From contig NZ_AOIN01000099.1 of NCBI RefSeq assembly GCF_000337135.1, forward strand, positions 64,224 to 128,223: 64,000 nucleotides of DNA, read 5' to 3'. The translations under genes and the position numbers were made by a program. Origin of the DNA: Natrialba chahannaoensis JCM 10990 (GTDB lineage Archaea; Halobacteriota; Halobacteria; Halobacteriales; Natrialbaceae). The notes under the pieces are model-generated. The model was given only the letters and a program-made list of their open reading frames with translations, was not told the origin of the DNA and made no database searches. Every line of letters begins with the position of its first letter. The first letter of the stretch is position 1. Of this stretch, positions 61,817 through 64,000 are shown in pieces.

Positions 61817-62350
61817 ATGGAATCGAACGCAGACGCAGAAAGCGACGAAACCCCAATCGTCCGTGTTGCCACTGCGCAGAGTGACCTCGAGGACGCCTTC
61901 GACGTCCGCTACGATGTCTTCGTCGACGAACAGGACGTCGACGAGGAACTCGAGTACGACGAGCACGACGAGCCGGATGCGGAGGCAGTGCATTTCGTGG
62001 CGTACGCTGCCGACAGCGCCGACCCAAGCGACACCGACCCGGAGACGGCCACCCCCATTGGCGCTGCCCGCCTCCGCATCGTCGACCAAACCACCGGAAA
62101 AGTCGAACGCGTCGCGGTACTCGAGTCCCACCGCGGCACGGGCGTCGGGCGCGCGCTCATGGACACACTCGAAGCGGAAGCGCGCGGGCAGTCACTCGAG
62201 ACGCTCACATTACACGCACAGACGCACGCGGCAGGGTTCTACGAGGGACTCGGCTATGAGATCTACGGCGACGAGTTCGAGGAAGCGGGAATTCCGCACG
62301 TGGCGATGGAGCGATCACTCACGTACTCGAGTACGAGATCGGAGACGTGA
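61817..62350 (+). CDS. GNAT-family N-acetyltransferase
   Basis: Protein of 177 residues. ElaA-like start: AFDVRYDVFVDEQDVDEELE, then GAARLRIVDQTTGKVERVAV, the acetyl-CoA loop SHRGTGVGRALMDTLE (R/QxxGxG/A) and LHAQTHAAGFYEGLGYEIYG. A Pro/Asp/Ser-rich insertion (SADPSDTDPETATP) lies between strands 2 and 3. Substrate unknown; relatives are annotated as general acetyltransferases. Confidence 0.9.
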   Translation: MESNADAESDETPIVRVATAQSDLEDAFDVRYDVFVDEQDVDEELEYDEHDEPDAEAVHFVAYAADSADPSDTDPETATPIGAARLRIVDQTTGKVERVAVLESHRGTGVGRALMDTLEAEARGQSLETLTLHAQTHAAGFYEGLGYEIYGDEFEEAGIPHVAMERSLTYSSTRSET

Positions 62351-62412
62351 GGTGATGCCGTCGTCCGTTTCGGAGATCTCTCCTAGCGAGTCTGACCTTT
62401 GTTCTGCCGACG

Positions 62413-63193
62413 TTACGCCGCGCAGGGCTCTGTCACCTCGCGCTGTGGCTCTTCGGCCGCGTGGAGAATCGCTCTGGCGACCGTCTCCGGCGCGTAGACG
62501 GGCGCTGGAACCGTCGCCTCCTGCTCCATGTAGTTCTTCGCGTGCTCTGGATACGGCGTGTCGATCGCAGCCGGTTTGCCCAGCGTGATCGAGATCGGCG
62601 CACCCTCCTTCTCGAGTGCCATCCGCAGCGCGTCGGTGAACCCCTTGACGGCGTGTTTGGATGCCGAGTAACTGCGCATGAGAAACGCGCGTTCGGAGGC
62701 GATGCTGCCGATGTTGATGATCGCGCCGCCGCCATCGCGGTCACGTAACTGCTCTGCGGCCTCGAAGGAGCCGTAGAGCACTCCCCAGACGTTGGTGTCG
62801 AACTGTGACTTGAGGTCCTCGGGGGGGATGTCTCGCAGTTTGCCGTAGATGGAGACAGCCGCGCAGTTCACCCACGTGTCGAAGCGGCCGTAGGCGTCCT
62901 GTGCAGTCTGTGAGATGGTACGGATGTCTTCGGGTTCGCGCACGTCGGCGACGACGTACTCCACGTCGTGGCCCTGCTCCGTCAGCTCCTGTGTTAGTTC
63001 CTGTGAACCGCCTCGGGGTCAAGCCCCGAGGCACTCGGCCTGCCCCGCCAGGTAGAGCTTCTTCGCTCCGCGCCGCGAGGACAACTCGTGCGCCGCGGTC
63101 GGCTGCCATACGAGCCGTCGTCAGCCCGATGCCGGACGAAGCGCCGGTGATGATGACCACCTGCTCCGAGACCGGTCGTAGCTCCGGTTTCAT
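62413..63193 (-). pseudogene. Short-chain dehydrogenase/reductase gene interrupted by a 49-nt insertion
   Basis: The N-terminal part from 63193 is intact: MKPELRPVSEQVVIITGASS, GIGLTTARMAADRGARVVLA and AARSEEAL. The rest is intact in another frame: QELTQELTEQGHDVEYVVAD, DTWVNCAAVSIYGKL, NIGSIASERAFLMRSYSASK (catalytic Ser and YxxxK) to the stop at 62413. Between them lie 49 nt (63004-63052) with a 9-bp hairpin. As 49 is one more than a multiple of three, the insertion shifts the frame. Without it the protein would be a normal classical SDR. An internal restart at 62964 would lack the cofactor site. Confidence 0.85.
63004..63052. mobile_element. 49-nt hairpin-bearing insertion inside the SDR gene
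   Basis: Contains GCCTCGGGG (63010-63018) and CCCCGAGGC (63024-63032), a perfect 9-bp stem with a 5-nt loop. On the minus strand the context is GCAGGCCGAGTGCCTCGGGG onward. I think it resembles right ends of haloarchaeal tnpB-type elements, from memory only. No target duplication is visible, as expected for the IS200/IS605 mechanism. Confidence 0.6.
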
Positions 63194-63824
63194 GCTGTTT
63201 CTGGTCGCGACGTGTCTGTCTGACTCCTTGGTACAGCATCCGTCTTTAGCTACGCTCAGAAGTACTCTTCGTGTTGCAATTATGATGGAAGTATTACCGA
63301 TGTCTGTTGTGGAGTTCAGCCGTCAGCTGTACCGAAGCCGTAGCCTCGTAATTTCTTCCATGACCCCGATCCAGCCGATCTGAACGGTGGTTTTCAAAGC
63401 CAACCGACGGTATTGAGCAGTACTGAGAGTAGTAGCTAACGACGAATGCTTGCGATCCTTTCGGATCGGTTTCTCGATGTGACTGCTCGAGGGTGATTGA
63501 CGAGTCAGTCTCGAGTACTCGAAGTTTCGAGCGAGAGTCACGACCATTCGACGGCGTAAGAAGTCACCAATCGGTCAATATCCTAACGTTCTTTACGATT
63601 GCTTGAGTATCCAACAGACGCGCACGAAAGTGCGCAGAGCCGGAGTCCACGCCGCCAAGCTAGGAACTCCGGCTCGTTCGCGGCCCCCGCGTAGCGGGAG
63701 CACTCCATCATTGACGGCGACGAAATAAAGACCTGCCGACCTATCGCCAACGTAGTCTCACAGGCGGTTGGATCATCTCGGGGTGCTCTTCGCTGCGTGT
63801 CGGGCCACGCTATCAGCTTGACAC
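63194..63824. other. Intergenic region at the right end
   Basis: 631 bp, AT-richer in its first 400 bp, with no convincing gene. Several short open frames have poor coding character. The structured element at 63620-63698 and an AT-rich GAAATAAAG (63722-63730; CTTTATTTC on the minus strand) are the notable parts. Confidence 0.5.
63620..63698. ncRNA. Candidate structured RNA: three adjacent hairpins
   Basis: (a) GCGCAC, GAAA loop, GTGCGC at 63620-63635; (b) GAGCCGGAGT (63637-63646) with ACTCCGGCTC (63666-63675), a perfect 10-bp stem around a 19-nt GC-rich interior; (c) CCCGC, GTA, GCGGG at 63686-63698. On the plus strand hairpin (a) has a GNRA tetraloop. On the minus strand a TATA-like CTTTATTTC lies about 25 bp before (c). 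Strand and nature are open: small RNA, leader element of the gene at 63825, or mobile-element end. Confidence 0.4.
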
Positions 63825-64000
63825 ATGCACTGTGAACTGACGATCCACTGTAACTGCGGTACTGACATCCGCGCGGACTCGGCTCAGGGCGCGATCACGT
63901 GTCCCGACTGTGAGTCGACGTTCGTCGCGCGAATCATTGATCTTGAGACTACCAATGCATCCCGCTATTTCCACGGCACTCACTCGTATCGCGGCCCATA
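63825..64000 (+). CDS. Small zinc-ribbon protein (3' end outside window)
   Basis: Open to the window edge: MHCELTIHCNCGTDIRADSA then GAITCPDCESTFVARI. The CNC and CPDC pairs form a rubredoxin-like/zinc ribbon typical of haloarchaeal hypothetical proteins. At least 58 residues, with the stop not seen. Confidence 0.65.
   Translation, partial: MHCELTIHCNCGTDIRADSAQGAITCPDCESTFVARIIDLETTNASRYFHGTHSYRGP

Noticed and set aside
63323..63547. 74-codon frame on the minus strand
   Set aside because: Basic composition (many Arg, Ser, Lys) unlike haloarchaeal proteins, and no domain.
63620..63698. RNase P RNA, SRP RNA or tRNA
   Set aside because: None of the conserved cores (RNase P CR regions, SRP helix 8 motif, TPsiC loop GGTTCGAAT) is visible.

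Overview
This is chromosomal DNA of a haloarchaeon, probably of the Natrialba/Natrinema/Haloterrigena group; the genus is a guess from style, not a measurement. The evidence is a GC-rich sequence with very acidic proteins, leaderless promoters with TATA-like boxes, and archaeal core genes: the ADTH/dehydroquinate synthase II aromatic route, membrane LonB, a thermosome subunit, a geranylgeranylglyceryl phosphate synthase-like enzyme and archaeal NMN adenylyltransferase. It also carries HalOD1 and bacterioopsin-activator-like regulators and Tat-type lipoproteins. No rRNA, tRNA, CRISPR array, integrase or intact transposase was seen.

Layout. 0-12 kb is aromatic amino acid biosynthesis: aroD (cut by the window edge), dehydroquinate synthase II, and a compact operon trpC-trpB-trpA-aroA'. 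The operon promoter carries three GTAC cores exactly 10 bp apart. Between these lie a DUF6293 regulator, a HAD hydrolase, a SprT-like protease and a purine nucleoside permease-like gene. 12-31.6 kb is mostly core: a cysteine-less MGMT-like protein, a CPBP protease, lonB, nadM, a SAM hydrolase, a HalOD1 protein, a thermosome gene, an amidohydrolase, and an envelope group (DUF368 lipid-carrier translocase, GT2, methyltransferase). Then come MBL and YkgJ proteins, GGGP synthase, a TRAM protein and a radical SAM protein.

31.6-57.5 kb is accessory in character. It has long non-coding stretches, tandem repeats, small proteins, lipoproteins and regulators. Two large PAS/GAF/HTH-10 regulators, each followed by a paralogous 56-58 residue protein, flank a Tat-exported halolysin-like protease. 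Further on, two tandem genes encode secreted, disordered Ser/Glu/Asp/Arg-rich proteins. Despite their low complexity these stay in register over about 550 residues and each keeps just two cysteines at matching positions. This pair is the best candidate for something undescribed.

57.6-64 kb returns to core genes (map, isoaspartyl peptidase, icd). It also holds an array of five hairpins behind icd, an SDR gene broken by a 49-nt hairpin insertion, and a structured intergenic element near the right end.

Three themes recur: simple-sequence (often hexanucleotide) expansions inside conserved proteins and intergenic DNA; orphan ends resembling IS200/IS605-type elements without transposase; and a small palindromic repeat family with CTATAGTA ends.
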